A stretch of 58,995 nucleotides of DNA from Rhodoplanes elegans (GCF_016653355.1 NZ_NHSK01000059.1:1-58995); one strand, 5' to 3'; shown: positions 1-9,103, counted from the first letter of the stretch. Notes: generated by a model from the letters alone, not told the origin. Translations and numbers: made by a program.

Positions 1-751
1 CGAAGGGTGGCGCGGCGGGCGCCACCGGCGGGGCATCGACCGCCTCCTCGCCGTCCTCGGCCTCCGGTTCGACGCCGGGCGCCGCGACGGCCGCGCCACC
101 CTTCGCCTCGGGACCCGCATAGGTCGCCTCGAGGTCGATGATGTCGCGCAGGAACACCTTTCCGGCGTTGAGCTCGTCGCGCCAGATGATGATCGCCTGG
201 AAGGTCAGCGGGCTCTCGCACAGGCCGGCGATCATCGCCTCGCGGCCGGCCTCGATGCGCTTGGCGATGGCGATCTCGCCCTCGCGCGACAGGAGCTCCA
301 CCGAGCCCATCTCGCGCAGATACATGCGGACCGGGTCGTCGGTGCGCTCGCCGGGCTCCGCGCGCTCGGTCTTGGCCGGGGTCGCACGGGTGACCTCGAC
401 GAGCTCGCCTTCGCCCTCGTCGTCGTCCTCGTGCGCCTCCTCGGCGGTCTCCTCCTCGCCGTGCTCCTCCTGCTCGACGACGTTGATGCCCATCTCGTTG
501 AGCATCGCGAAGATGTCCTCGATCTGGTCGGACGTCACCTCCTCGGAGGGGAGGACGGCGTTGATCTGGTCGTGCGTGACGTAGCCGCGCTTCTTGGCGA
601 GCTTGATCATCTTGCGGACGGCGGCGTCCGACAGGTCGAGCAGCGGCAGCGGCGTGTCCGGAGTGTCCGGGGTCTGGCCTTCGGTCGTCTCGTCCTTCTT
701 GTCCTTCACGACCTTGTCCTTGCCGGCCGCTTTCGTCCTGATGGTCGCCAT
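1..751 (-). CDS. rpoD: RNA polymerase primary sigma factor RpoD (N-terminal part, cut by window edge)
   Basis: Housekeeping sigma-70 factor that directs RNA polymerase to most promoters. The reverse-strand reading from the ATG at 751 gives a lysine-rich start, then region 1.1 (segment LLDLSDAAVRKM, followed by KKRGYVTHDQIN), a long acidic linker rich in E and D, and sigma region 1.2 (TDDPVRMYLREMG, then ELLSREGEIAIAKRIE), where the match to RpoD is unmistakable. An AGGAGA ribosome-binding site lies just upstream of the ATG. About 250 codons are visible and the frame is still open at base 1, so the core regions 2-4 lie outside. The gene sits downstream of dnaG on the same strand, as in the macromolecular synthesis arrangement of many bacteria. 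The 351-bp gap between them leaves room for its own promoter. Confidence 0.95.
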   Translation of the reverse strand, partial: MATIRTKAAGKDKVVKDKKDETTEGQTPDTPDTPLPLLDLSDAAVRKMIKLAKKRGYVTHDQINAVLPSEEVTSDQIEDIFAMLNEMGINVVEQEEHGEEETAEEAHEDDDEGEGELVEVTRATPAKTERAEPGERTDDPVRMYLREMGSVELLSREGEIAIAKRIEAGREAMIAGLCESPLTFQAIIIWRDELNAGKVFLRDIIDLEATYAGPEAKGGAAVAAPGVEPEAEDGEEAVDAPPVAPAAPPF

Positions 752-1102
752 GAGTTCTCCTGAAAGCCGCGCTCTCGCCCAGACCGCCTCGTGTCCCCGC
801 CGTCACGTCGCCGGCGGCACTCCACCGGCCTCTGGCGACCGCTCGTCACCGCCTCGCCGGGGACCGTTCGCCCCGGTGCGGCGTCATCTCGCCCGTTTGC
901 CTGACCGAATCGCTCGAAGTCTCACACTGAAACCTTGCGAGAGCCGAAACACCGTCATGGCGCGCCCGAAACTCGGCCGCACCGGTCCGAAAAACGTTTT
1001 CCGCACCCCGTCCCTAATGTACGCCCCGCCCGAATTGCCCGTCCGAGTTGTCCGACCGGCGCACCGGCCCGACCCGTCGGGAGCGTCCGCGGCCGTTCCC
1101 CT
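752..1102. other. dnaG-rpoD intergenic region
   Basis: A 351-bp stretch without a convincing gene. It follows the dnaG stop codon on the minus strand and precedes rpoD, so it probably holds an rpoD promoter. I could not pick out a confident -35/-10 pair by eye. Short ORFs crossing it have no family resemblance and look like GC-driven shadows. Confidence 0.5.
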
Positions 1103-3085
1103 CTAGAGTCCGCGCGTCGGCCGGCCGGACAGTGCCCCGAACCCCTCGATCGAGGCCTCGGTGCCCTCGATCGCGGCCAGGCGGCCCTGGACGTCCTGCA
1201 ACCACGCAAAATTGCGCTCGCTGGGGTCGTCCCCCAGCGCGCGCTCGGCCTCTTTGAGTTCCTTATTTAGCGTCCGGTTCTTGTGATGCAAGGTGAGAAC
1301 GTGGCGCCACCAGGGGCGGACGTCCTCGGGGGCGGCGTCGGCCCGGGCCGGCCAGTCCGCCACATGGGTGAGCGCCGCCTCGATCCGCTCGACCAGGCCG
1401 CCGAGATCGCGGGCCAGCACGGCCGCCCGCAGGGTCGCGACGTCGATCTCGGCGCCGCCCTCCTCCTCGTGCGCCGCGATGACGTCGAGGATCGCCCGCC
1501 GCAGCCGGTCGGCATCCGGATGGACGAGATCCAGCACGGCGAATTCTTCGGCGTGGCCGTCCAGCAACCACGGATGGTTGAGCACGGCGAGCACCAGCAG
1601 GGCTTCGCGGGCCGGCAGCACGGCGCGGGCGCCGCGCACCACCGGGCTGGTCGACATCCGCGGGCTGAGCACGGCCGGCGTCGCCTCCGGCCCGGCGAAG
1701 CGGCGGTCCCCGCCCTTGGCTCCGCGGGTAAAGCCCCCCTTGCCGCCCCGGCCGGTGGACCGAAAGCCGCCCGCCGCCGGGCGCCCTTGAAACCGACCCG
1801 CTCCGCCGGCCGCCTCCGGCACCAGCAGGCCGCGCAGACGGTTCCCCAGATCGGCCCGGTAGTATTTTCGCACTGACTCGTTGGCGATGCCGGCCAAGAG
1901 GCCGTCGAGCCGTGCCTCCAGGCCGGCGCGGCGCTCCGGCGTGTCGAACCGGGCCGCCTCGGTCTCGCGCATCCAGAGAATGTCGGCCAGCGGCTGGGCG
2001 GCGGCGAGCACGTCGGCCATCGCGCCCTTGCCGCTCGCCCGGATCAGGTCGTCCGGGTCGTGCCCCTGCGGCAGCGTCGCGAAATAGAGGCTCTTGCCCG
2101 GCGCGAGCAGCGGCAGCGCGAGGTCGACAGCCCGATAGGCGGCGCGCCGGCCGGCCGAATCGCCGTCGAAGCACAGCACCGGCTCGTCGGCGATCTTCCA
2201 CATCAGGGCGAGCTGGTCGGCGGTCAGCGAGGTGCCGAGCGGCGCCACCGTGCCGGGGAAGCCGGCCGTCACCATGGCGATGACGTCGACATAGCCCTCC
2301 ACGGCGATGAGGGGCGCGCCGGCATGGGCGGCGGCTCGGGCGCCCGCCCCATTGTACAAGAGGCCGCCCTTGTGGAAGAGCGAAGTCTCCGGCGAATTCA
2401 AGTACTTGGCGGAGACGTCCTTGTCGAGCGCGCGTCCTCCGAAGGCGACGATGCGGCCGCGCAGGTCGCCGATCGGGAACATCACCCGGTCGCGGAACCG
2501 GTCGTAGGGGACCGGGATGTCGTCGCCGGCGACCAGCAGGCCGGCCTCCACCATGTCCTCGACCGACACGCCCTCGCGGCCGAGATGCTCCTTGAGGGCG
2601 AAGCGGTCGGCCGGCGCCCAGCCGATGCGAAATTTCTGCTGGGTCGCCGGGTCGAGGCCGCGGTCGGCCAGATAGCCGCGCGCCCGTGCCCCGGCCCGGC
2701 TCTGCAGCGCCGCCTCGAAGAACCGCGCCGCCAGCTCGACCACGTCGAGCAGCGTGCGGCTGTGGCGGGCCTGCTCGGCCGCCTCGGGGGACGACTTCGG
2801 CAGCGTCATGCCGGCCGCGCCGGCCAGCCGCTCGACCGCCTCGGGGAACGAGAGCCCCTCGGTCGCCATCACGAAGTCGAAGATGTTGCCGTTCCGGCCG
2901 GACGAGAAGTCGAACCACATCCCCTTCGAATCGTTCACGAAAAACGAGGGGGTCCGTTCCTTGTTGAAGGGCGACAGTCCCTTCCACTCTCGCCCCGCCT
3001 TCTTCAGCTTGACGCGCCGCGACACCACCTCCGAGACCGGGAGGCGGGCGCGCAGATCGTCGAGGAACTCGGGCGGAAACCGCAT
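1103..3085 (-). CDS. dnaG: DNA primase DnaG
   Basis: Synthesises RNA primers at the replication fork with DnaB helicase. I chose the ATG at 3085 (MRFPPEFLDDLR), giving 660 aa; the longer in-frame ORF adds 41 residues that do not look like primase. The order is: N-terminal CHC2-type zinc domain (about residues 35-100), catalytic core with TOPRIM motifs (AVEGYVDV glutamate, then CFDGDSAGRRAA with the DxD pair), and a C-terminal DnaB-interaction region after a low-complexity Gly/Arg linker. In the zinc domain the usual Cys-His-Cys-Cys ligands are absent: the segment reads LSPFNKERTPSFF and later FDFSSGRNGN, with S, N, D and S where ligands are expected. From memory this loss is common in alphaproteobacterial primases. 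rpoD follows on the same strand. Confidence 0.96.
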   Translation of the reverse strand: MRFPPEFLDDLRARLPVSEVVSRRVKLKKAGREWKGLSPFNKERTPSFFVNDSKGMWFDFSSGRNGNIFDFVMATEGLSFPEAVERLAGAAGMTLPKSSPEAAEQARHSRTLLDVVELAARFFEAALQSRAGARARGYLADRGLDPATQQKFRIGWAPADRFALKEHLGREGVSVEDMVEAGLLVAGDDIPVPYDRFRDRVMFPIGDLRGRIVAFGGRALDKDVSAKYLNSPETSLFHKGGLLYNGAGARAAAHAGAPLIAVEGYVDVIAMVTAGFPGTVAPLGTSLTADQLALMWKIADEPVLCFDGDSAGRRAAYRAVDLALPLLAPGKSLYFATLPQGHDPDDLIRASGKGAMADVLAAAQPLADILWMRETEAARFDTPERRAGLEARLDGLLAGIANESVRKYYRADLGNRLRGLLVPEAAGGAGRFQGRPAAGGFRSTGRGGKGGFTRGAKGGDRRFAGPEATPAVLSPRMSTSPVVRGARAVLPAREALLVLAVLNHPWLLDGHAEEFAVLDLVHPDADRLRRAILDVIAAHEEEGGAEIDVATLRAAVLARDLGGLVERIEAALTHVADWPARADAAPEDVRPWWRHVLTLHHKNRTLNKELKEAERALGDDPSERNFAWLQDVQGRLAAIEGTEASIEGFGALSGRPTRGL

Positions 3086-3783
3086 GGTGATTCGTGAGCC
3101 GATTCGCGACTGTAGGCCGAACCTGCCGCCAATATAGGGCGTCCCGCCCGGCCGCGACTCGGCCAGGGTTGCGAAGCGGGGTTGTCCCGGGTTTCCACAG
3201 GGGGGCATGAGGCGAAAAGCGCCACCTCGCAGCGCCGGCTCGTGCTTCTAACAAGGCCCGGCCTCGGCGCATCCCACACCGAGGGATGAAACGACTCTCC
3301 TCGTGCCCCGGACAAGGCGCGGCAGGCCGCAGGCCTGATGCGCCGCTGAGCCGGGGCCCAGGGGCGGCACGACGAGTGGCGATGGGGCCCTCCGAAAAAG
3401 AAGTGTCCGCCTCACCTGATCGCCCCTGGGGTCCCGGTTCGCGGCGCGATGCGCCGCGCCCGGGACACGATGCCTTCGCCGAGGCGACGCAGCAGAACAG
3501 CAAGCCTTCGGGCAGTGCCGCATCCGTTCGGGCATTGCCGCATCGGCCCTCTTGGCGTTGCTGTCGGCTCTCGCGGCCAACCTTTTTGCTGAAATCCTCC
3601 CGGATCGAAACTGCGTGATCTGAGAAATCCGGACGCTCCGGAGCCGCTGGCCATCTCACCCGCTTCGCAGCCCTCTCTTCACTCCATCACATTACCGCGC
3701 GTGCAACCTCCGGCGTGGCCTCGTCGCTGGTGTGCACCGCAAAATTGCAGGACACTGCGGCGTTGCAATCCTGGGAGGTCCGC
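3086..3783. other. Intergenic region upstream of dnaG with palindromic repeat element
   Basis: About 700 bp between the dnaG start (minus) and the next plus-strand gene. ORFs crossing it are low-complexity Arg/Ala/Pro shadows. The middle (about 3299-3475) holds a palindromic intergenic element. Its left part begins GTGCCCCGGACAAGGCGCGG, and its right part ends in the complementary-looking CGCCGCGCCCGGGACACGA with GCCCAGGGGCG and CGCCCCTGGGG in between. I see no RNA gene. Confidence 0.5.
3299..3475. repeat. Palindromic intergenic repeat element
   Basis: Outer segments TCGTGCCCCGG and CCCGGGACACGA are roughly complementary. Inner segments GGCCCAGGGGCG and CGCCCCTGGGG are near-perfect complements. 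Each half also folds locally around GGCGCGGC and GCCGCGCC. The composition resembles the palindromic elements at 25583, 38711 and 39228, and the class is widespread in Hyphomicrobiales intergenic DNA. Confidence 0.5.
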
Positions 3784-4848
3784 ATGCAGACGCTTTCGAC
3801 GCTTGCCGGCGTGCAGGTGCAGCGCGCCGCCGCGTTCCCGGAAAAGTTCGCCGATAATCCCGTCCGCTCCGTCGCTCTCGACACGCTCCAGCGCCGCAAC
3901 GCCGCGATCGACGCGGCCTTCTACGACGTCGGCGCCATCACGGCGGAGGAGGCGCCCCAGCTCGCCTTCTGGCTGGCGCGCGAGGGCGCCATCGTGCTGG
4001 TGCCGCCGAGCGGGCAGGGGACGCTCCAGGTGTTCCTCGACCCCGAGGCGTTCTTCGCGGCCGGCGTTCCGGTCGCCGCCCTGGCGGTGGCCGGCGTCGG
4101 CAGCTCGGCGCTCGGGGCGGCCGCCTTCGCCCGCAACGTCGCCGACGTGCTGGAGGCGCCGGTCGCCGCCGTCGTCTCCGGCTACGGCCTCGCCGACGTG
4201 ATGACCGAGGCGCTCGGCGGCTACTTCTGGTTCGGCACGCTGAACAGCATCCGTCATCTGTTCGAGCCGCTCGACGCGGCCACCAAGCTGTTCACCCGCT
4301 CCGAGCACGCCGCCGAGCTGTCGAGTGGCGCGATGTGGGCGCGCACCAGCAAGGACACGCGCACGGTCGTCGCGCTCCTGTCCGACCCGCGCTTCCAGCC
4401 GGCACTGCTGATCGGCCATTCCAAGGGCAACCTCGTCATCTCCGAGGCGCTCTATGCGCTGTCGTGCGACCAGCAGGCGCTCACGGCGGAGCTCGCGCGG
4501 CGCCTCCGCATCGTCACGGTCAGCGCCAAGATCGGCATGCCGCCGCCGTTCCGGCAGGTCCTCGACGTGATCGGCCAGTGGGACTGGTTCGGTGCGCTGA
4601 ACTCGCGTCCCGACCTGGAGGCCGACTACACGGTGCCGCGCGCCTGGCACAGCACCAATCCGGAGTTCCCGATGGGGCTCGGCATCGACGTGAAGGCGGC
4701 GCTGCGCCACGTGCTGCCGATGTTCGATCAGCCGCGACCGGCCGGCAAGGCGGCGGTGCCGTTCTTCGCCGACCTGTCGCAGCGGGCCACCGCGGCGCTC
4801 GCCTCCGCGACCCTGCACGGCCGGGCGGGCCCGGTGCCGACCAGCTGA
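3784..4848 (+). CDS. Hypothetical protein with an alpha/beta-hydrolase-like GHSKG nucleophile elbow
   Basis: I do not recognise a named family. Start chosen at ATG 3784 because GGGAGG lies at 3773-3778, giving 354 aa; an upstream in-frame start would add 23 residues lacking a ribosome-binding site. A strand-turn-helix centred on Ser213 (LLIGHSKGNLVISEAL) looks like the nucleophile elbow of serine hydrolases. An Asp-rich segment and a late His (DLEADYTVPRAWHS) could complete a triad. A Gly/Ala-rich hydrophobic stretch near residue 100 (VAALAVAGVGSSALG) might be a membrane or buried helix. There is no signal peptide, and the gene is single and convergent with the DUF1330 gene downstream. A hydrolase or lipase-like role is an inference from the motif only. 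Confidence 0.6.
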   Translation: MQTLSTLAGVQVQRAAAFPEKFADNPVRSVALDTLQRRNAAIDAAFYDVGAITAEEAPQLAFWLAREGAIVLVPPSGQGTLQVFLDPEAFFAAGVPVAALAVAGVGSSALGAAAFARNVADVLEAPVAAVVSGYGLADVMTEALGGYFWFGTLNSIRHLFEPLDAATKLFTRSEHAAELSSGAMWARTSKDTRTVVALLSDPRFQPALLIGHSKGNLVISEALYALSCDQQALTAELARRLRIVTVSAKIGMPPPFRQVLDVIGQWDWFGALNSRPDLEADYTVPRAWHSTNPEFPMGLGIDVKAALRHVLPMFDQPRPAGKAAVPFFADLSQRATAALASATLHGRAGPVPTS

Positions 4849-4907
4849 GCGGGCGGCTTTCGGCGGTGCGGCTGCGCGGCCGAGGGGCCGCTACCCGGTA
4901 AGCCTGC

Positions 4908-4937
4908 GGTGCTTCGGACGGGCTCGCCCGAAGCACC
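4908..4937. terminator. Hairpin between convergent genes
   Basis: A perfect 10-bp inverted repeat, GGTGCTTCGG (4908-4917) and CCGAAGCACC (4928-4937), with a 10-nt loop. It lies between the stop of the plus-strand hydrolase-like gene and the stop of the minus-strand DUF1330 gene. There is no U-tract on either side, so it is at best a weak bidirectional terminator or RNA-stabilising hairpin. Confidence 0.45.
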
Positions 4938-4949
4938 GGCGATGTCATG

Positions 4950-5243
4950 TCACTCGACGCCTTCGACGAAGCGCATGTCGCGCACCGCGCCGTCGGCCAG
5001 CACCTCGAGCGCCTTCTGGTAGCCCGGGCTGTCGTGGCAGGCGATCGCGGCGGCGAGGCTCGGGAACTCCCCGACGACGACGCGCTCCTTGACGCCCTGC
5101 TCGTGCGCGACGGCGGCCGGGCCGCGGCACAGATAGCGGCAGCCGTATTCGGTCATCACCGGGCCGGCGAGCGCCGCATAGGCGGCGACCTTGGCGGGAT
5201 CCTTGATCGAACGATAGGTGGTGACCCAGTAACCCTTGGGCAT
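4950..5243 (-). CDS. DUF1330 domain-containing protein
   Basis: A 97-aa protein beginning MPKGYWVTTYRS, whose whole length matches the small DUF1330 family (dimeric ferredoxin-like alpha/beta-barrel fold). Typical features visible are the N-terminal GYWV strand, the mid-protein CRGP segment (where family members usually have GG), and the late GYQKALEVL plus RDMRFVEGVE ends. The function of the family is not established. The longer in-frame ORF extends upstream to 5687 but that part is antisense to mltB and looks spurious. It stands alone, divergent from the transglycosylase gene. Confidence 0.85.
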   Translation of the reverse strand: MPKGYWVTTYRSIKDPAKVAAYAALAGPVMTEYGCRYLCRGPAAVAHEQGVKERVVVGEFPSLAAAIACHDSPGYQKALEVLADGAVRDMRFVEGVE

Positions 5244-5475
5244 GGTGGCTCCGTTGCTCGAGACGCCTCGCGGGGGCGGCGCGGCGCGCCGCCGCCCGGG
5301 CGAGACCTTAAGGCATCGTCCGCCGCCGGGCAGCCGGGCGGCCCGCGGATCTGCCGCGATCCGGGTGCAAAGGGGGGCGCGCCGCGGCATCGGGAACGGC
5401 CCGGAGAACCCGCCTTTTCCCCGCCGCACCCGCGTGCCACTCTCGATCCCGACATCGATCGACACGGGGACCGGA

Positions 5476-6321
5476 ATGGCCTTTGCGAAATGTTCGGCGC
5501 GCCGCGCGGCGCGCGCCTGTCTCGTCGCTTTCTCCGGTGCTCTTCTGGCGGGCCTCGTCGCGGCGGCGCCCGCCCGGGCCGCCCAGTGCGGCGGCGACTT
5601 CGACACGTTCCTGGCCGCCATGGCACGCGACGCGCAGGCGCAGGGCGTGTCCCGCGCCGTGATCGAGCAGGCCTTCGCCGGCGTCACGGCCGATCCGGCC
5701 GTCCTCGCCTTCGATCGCCGCCAGCGCTACACCTTCAAGAAGACCTTCGAGGAATACGCCGCGACGCGCGTCATCCCGGCCCGCATCAAGCGCGCCCGGA
5801 CGCTGATGCAGAAGCACGCGGCGCTGCTCGGCCGCGTCGAGCGCCAGTACGGGGTGCCCAAGGAGCTCCTCATGGCGATCTGGACGCTGGAGAGCGACAA
5901 CGGCACCGGCGACATGGGCAAGCTGCCGGTGATCCGCACCATCGCGACGCTGGCGCACGACTGCCGCCGCACCGAGCTGTTCCAGGGCGAGCTGATCGCG
6001 GCGCTGAAGATCGTCCAGCGCGGCGACCTGCCGCTGCGCGACATGATCGGCGCCTTCGCGGGCGAGCTCGGCCAGACCCAGTTCCTGCCGTCCTCCTACA
6101 TCAAGTACGGCGTCGACTACGACGGCAACGGCCATGTCGACCTGCGCCACAGCGTGCCCGACGTGCTCGCCTCGACGGCCAATCTCCTCAAGGTCAACGG
6201 CTGGCAGCCCGGCGCGCCGTTCGGCGAGGGCACCCAGAACTTCGAGGTGATGCGCGAGTGGAACCGCTCGGTCATCTACCGCAAGACCATGCACCTGTTC
6301 GCCGAGCGCCTGACCGAGTGA
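5476..6321 (+). CDS. Lytic murein transglycosylase, MltB family
   Basis: Cleaves the glycan strand of peptidoglycan between MurNAc and GlcNAc to give 1,6-anhydro ends; acts in the periplasm. Start at ATG 5476 gives 281 aa with a clear signal peptide (Arg-rich n-region, hydrophobic core around residues 15-35, AxA cleavage near APARAAQ). The catalytic glutamate is probably E139 in AIWTLESDNG. Downstream family motifs are AGELGQTQFLPSSY and DYDGNGHVDL, then a TANLLKVNGW segment, all typical of the MltB/SLT_2 fold. There is no lipobox, so it is a soluble periplasmic form; no C-terminal peptidoglycan-binding domain follows, so it is a short version. Confidence 0.92.
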   Translation: MAFAKCSARRAARACLVAFSGALLAGLVAAAPARAAQCGGDFDTFLAAMARDAQAQGVSRAVIEQAFAGVTADPAVLAFDRRQRYTFKKTFEEYAATRVIPARIKRARTLMQKHAALLGRVERQYGVPKELLMAIWTLESDNGTGDMGKLPVIRTIATLAHDCRRTELFQGELIAALKIVQRGDLPLRDMIGAFAGELGQTQFLPSSYIKYGVDYDGNGHVDLRHSVPDVLASTANLLKVNGWQPGAPFGEGTQNFEVMREWNRSVIYRKTMHLFAERLTE

Positions 6322-6399
6322 AGCCAGCGTTGCGGCACCGTGGCCGGCGCGTGGCGCGCGACGTTCCGGGCCGCTGCCCGTCGTGCTAGCATCGTCCCC

Positions 6400-6999
6400 A
6401 TGAACGAGGTTCTCCGCCCGCCCGATCTGCCGCTCACGACGCAGGCCGCCGAAGGCCTGATGCGCCGGCGCTGGAGCGTCGCCGAGATCGAGGCGATGGT
6501 GAAGGCCGGCGTCCTCGCCGAGGACGAGCGCTTCGAGCTGATCGGCGGGGAGGTGGTGCCGATGTCCCCGAAGGGGCTCCGCCACGAGCGGATCAAGGTC
6601 AGTCTCGCATTGTACTGGGTGCCGCGCCTGCCCGGTGATCTCGCTGTCGCCCAGGAAACCACCTTCCGCCTCGATCCCGACACGTTCCTGGAGCCCGACT
6701 TCGTCTTCTTCCGTCGTGCCGACGGGTTGGCCAACCTCACGGCCGAGACCGCGCTCGCCGCCGTCGAGGTGTCGGACTCGAGCCTCGTCTACGACCTCGG
6801 CCGCAAGGCCCGGCTCTATGCCGCCTTCGGGATCCGCGAGGTCGTCGTGATCGAGGCCGACGGGCTCGTCGCCCATCTCCACCGCAGCCCGGGGCCGGAA
6901 GGGTTTCGCGAGAAGGTCACGATCCGCCCGGACGAGCCGCTGCGGCTCGGCTTCGCCCCGACGCTCGAACTGCGCCTGCGCGATCTGCCGCTCGTCTGA
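6400..6999 (+). CDS. Uma2 family endonuclease-like protein (DUF820)
   Basis: A 199-aa protein starting at ATG 6400. It has the family's N-terminal strand (DERFELIGGEVVPMSPKG), the DPDTFLEPDFVFF segment, and the PD-(D/E)XK-like core AVEVSDSSLVYDLGRKARLY followed by GIREVVVIE. These are hallmarks of Uma2/DUF820 proteins, which have a restriction-endonuclease fold and are mostly of unknown role. The family is hugely expanded in cyanobacteria; here it is a single copy, flanked by mltB and a sensor kinase. There is no obvious partner gene. Confidence 0.85.
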   Translation: MNEVLRPPDLPLTTQAAEGLMRRRWSVAEIEAMVKAGVLAEDERFELIGGEVVPMSPKGLRHERIKVSLALYWVPRLPGDLAVAQETTFRLDPDTFLEPDFVFFRRADGLANLTAETALAAVEVSDSSLVYDLGRKARLYAAFGIREVVVIEADGLVAHLHRSPGPEGFREKVTIRPDEPLRLGFAPTLELRLRDLPLV

Positions 7000-7154
7000 C
7001 GGCGGTACGAAAATAGCGGTAACGCCTTCGCCGTGCAGGAAATGCGGCACGATCCACGGTTTTCGCCGGCCCTGCGGGCTGGGCGTCCTGCGTAGAACAC
7101 CCTATATGTCTCGGATTGCCGTTTCGGCGGCGCCGGACCGCCGAAAACCCTCGC

Positions 7155-8660
7155 ATGCCGATCTCCAAGCTCGCCCTGATCCGCTCGACCGTCGCCGCAT
7201 TGCTGGTCGGTCTGGCGGCGCTGCTCGCCATCGTGGTCGCCACGTTGTGGCTGGTGGCCGACACGCGCGTCTATTCCGACCTGTCGGTGAAGGTGCGCCA
7301 GCAGCGCGCCGCGCTCGCCGACCTGCGCAGCCTGATGCAGGACGCCGAGACGGGGCAGCGCGGCTATCTGCTGACTGCCGAGGATGCCTATCTGGGGCCC
7401 TACGAGCGGGCGAGGCGCGGCCTCGTCGACCAGATCGACCTGGTGCGCCAGCGGCTCGCCTCCGATCCCACGGTCGCCGCGCCGATCGCCCGCCTGTCCG
7501 AGATCGTCTCGGCCAAGCTCGCGGAGATGCAGGAGACCATCGATCTCGTGCGCGCAGGGCGCCGCGACGAGGCGGTTGCCATCGTGCGGACCGACCGCGG
7601 CCGCGAGCTGATGGACGAGGCGCGCGCCATCCTGGCGAACCTCATTGCCGAGGCCGAGGGTCGCATCGCGGAGGCCGTGGCCCACCAGTCCAAGACCATC
7701 TCGACCCTCTACTGGGTCACGATCCTGGGCGCCCTCGTCATCGTCGGCGTGGTCGGCGGTTGTGCGTGGATGGCGATCGCCTACACGCGCCAGCTCGTCG
7801 CGGCTCGGCAGGAGGTCGAGACCCTCAATGCCAGCCTGGAGCAGCGGGTCGCCGAGCGCACCGCCGATCTCGGCCGCGCCAACGACGAGATCCAGCGCTT
7901 CGCCTATATCGTCACCCACGACCTGCGGGCGCCGCTCGTCAACATCATGGGCTTCACCAGCGAGCTGGAGGCGAGCCTCGGCGCGATCCGCGGCTGGATC
8001 GAGAAGGCCGGCGTGCCCGACGACGACCCGATCGCCGCCGAGGCGCGGCTCGCCGCGACCGAGGACGCGCCGGAGGCGCTCGGCTTCATCCGCTCCTCCA
8101 CCCGCAAGATGGACGGGCTGATCAACGCCATCCTGAAGCTCTCGCGCGAGGGGCGCCGCACGCTGCGGCCCGAGCGCATCGAGCTCGGCGCGCTCCTGGA
8201 GACCGCGTCGGAGAGCATCCGCCATCAGGTCGTCGAGGCCGGCGGCGAGGTGGCGCTGTCGCCCGGCCTGCCGTCCGTCGTCTCCGACCGGCTGGCGTTG
8301 GAGCAGGTGTTCGGCAACCTGCTCGACAACGCCGTCAAGTACCGCAGCCCCGACCGGCCGATCCGGATCAGCATCCGGGCGAAGCCGGAGCCCGGCCAGC
8401 GCATCGTCGTCGAGGTCGAGGACAACGGCCGCGGCATCGCCGCGCAGGATCACGAGCGCGTCTTCGATCTGTTCCGCCGCTCCGGCGCCCAGGACCAGCC
8501 GGGCGAGGGCATCGGGCTCGCCCATGTGCGCGCCATGGTGCGCAATCTGGGCGGCGACATCACGCTCGCCTCCGAGGTCGGGCGCGGCACCATCATGAGG
8601 ATCAACCTGCCGCGCGACCTCCGCCAGGTCGCGCGCGTCGCCGGGAGTGAACGGACGTGA
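7155..8660 (+). CDS. Membrane sensor histidine kinase with CHASE3 domain
   Basis: Receptor of a phosphorelay. Start at ATG 7155 gives 501 aa. Order: TM1 (about residues 8-28), periplasmic CHASE3 domain (about 35-175, with the motif DAETGQRGYLLTAED), TM2 (about 188-210), coiled coil, and a HisKA dimerisation helix with the phospho-accepting His255 in VTHDLRAPL. An insertion of about 50 residues separates the two HisKA helices. The HATPase domain has an N box NLLDNAVKY, a G1 box EDNGRGI and a G2 box GEGIGLAHVR. The stop overlaps the GTG start of the next response regulator (GTGA), so the two are translationally coupled. The ligand of the CHASE3 domain is not predictable from sequence. Confidence 0.9.
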   Translation: MPISKLALIRSTVAALLVGLAALLAIVVATLWLVADTRVYSDLSVKVRQQRAALADLRSLMQDAETGQRGYLLTAEDAYLGPYERARRGLVDQIDLVRQRLASDPTVAAPIARLSEIVSAKLAEMQETIDLVRAGRRDEAVAIVRTDRGRELMDEARAILANLIAEAEGRIAEAVAHQSKTISTLYWVTILGALVIVGVVGGCAWMAIAYTRQLVAARQEVETLNASLEQRVAERTADLGRANDEIQRFAYIVTHDLRAPLVNIMGFTSELEASLGAIRGWIEKAGVPDDDPIAAEARLAATEDAPEALGFIRSSTRKMDGLINAILKLSREGRRTLRPERIELGALLETASESIRHQVVEAGGEVALSPGLPSVVSDRLALEQVFGNLLDNAVKYRSPDRPIRISIRAKPEPGQRIVVEVEDNGRGIAAQDHERVFDLFRRSGAQDQPGEGIGLAHVRAMVRNLGGDITLASEVGRGTIMRINLPRDLRQVARVAGSERT

Positions 8661-9103
8661 ACCAGAACGCGAGGCCGGTCCGGATCGTGATGATCGAGGA
8701 CGACGAGGGGCACGCCCGCCTCATCGAGAAGAACATCCGGCGCGCCGGCGTCAACAACGAGATCCTGCCGTTCACCAACGGCACCGAGGCGCTCGACTAC
8801 CTGCTCGGGCCGGACGGCTCCGGCGAGGTGAGCGCCGGGCGCCAGCTCCTCGTGCTGCTCGACCTCAACCTGCCGGACATGACCGGCATCGACATCCTGG
8901 AGCGGCTGAAGTCCAACCAGCACACGCGGCGCTCGCCCGTCGTAGTCCTCACGACGACCGACGACGCGCGAGAAATCCAGCGCTGCTACGACCTCGGCGC
9001 CAACGTGTACATCACCAAGCCGGTCAACTACGAAGGCTTCGCCAACGCGATCCGGCAGCTCGGCCTGTTCTTCGCGGTCATGCAGGTCCCGGAAACCGAC
9101 TGA
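8657..9103 (+). CDS. Single-domain response regulator (Rcp1/CheY-like)
   Basis: A 148-aa receiver domain without an output domain. Phosphorylation site D69 sits in VLLDLNLPD; acidic pair ED at residues 14-15; conserved T/S in VVLTTTDD; K121 in YITKPVNY. The longer alpha4-beta5 region and the sequence style match receivers that partner phytochrome-like or CHASE3 kinases. It starts on GTG 8657, overlapping the kinase stop by 4 nt, and lies only 3 nt before the next regulator gene. It probably shuttles phosphate between the two kinases of this operon. Confidence 0.9.
   Translation: MNQNARPVRIVMIEDDEGHARLIEKNIRRAGVNNEILPFTNGTEALDYLLGPDGSGEVSAGRQLLVLLDLNLPDMTGIDILERLKSNQHTRRSPVVVLTTTDDAREIQRCYDLGANVYITKPVNYEGFANAIRQLGLFFAVMQVPETD

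Noticed and set aside
1263-3659. A 798-codon open frame on the minus strand overlapping dnaG in another frame
   Set aside because: Arg/Pro/Gly-rich shadow of dnaG, no family motif.
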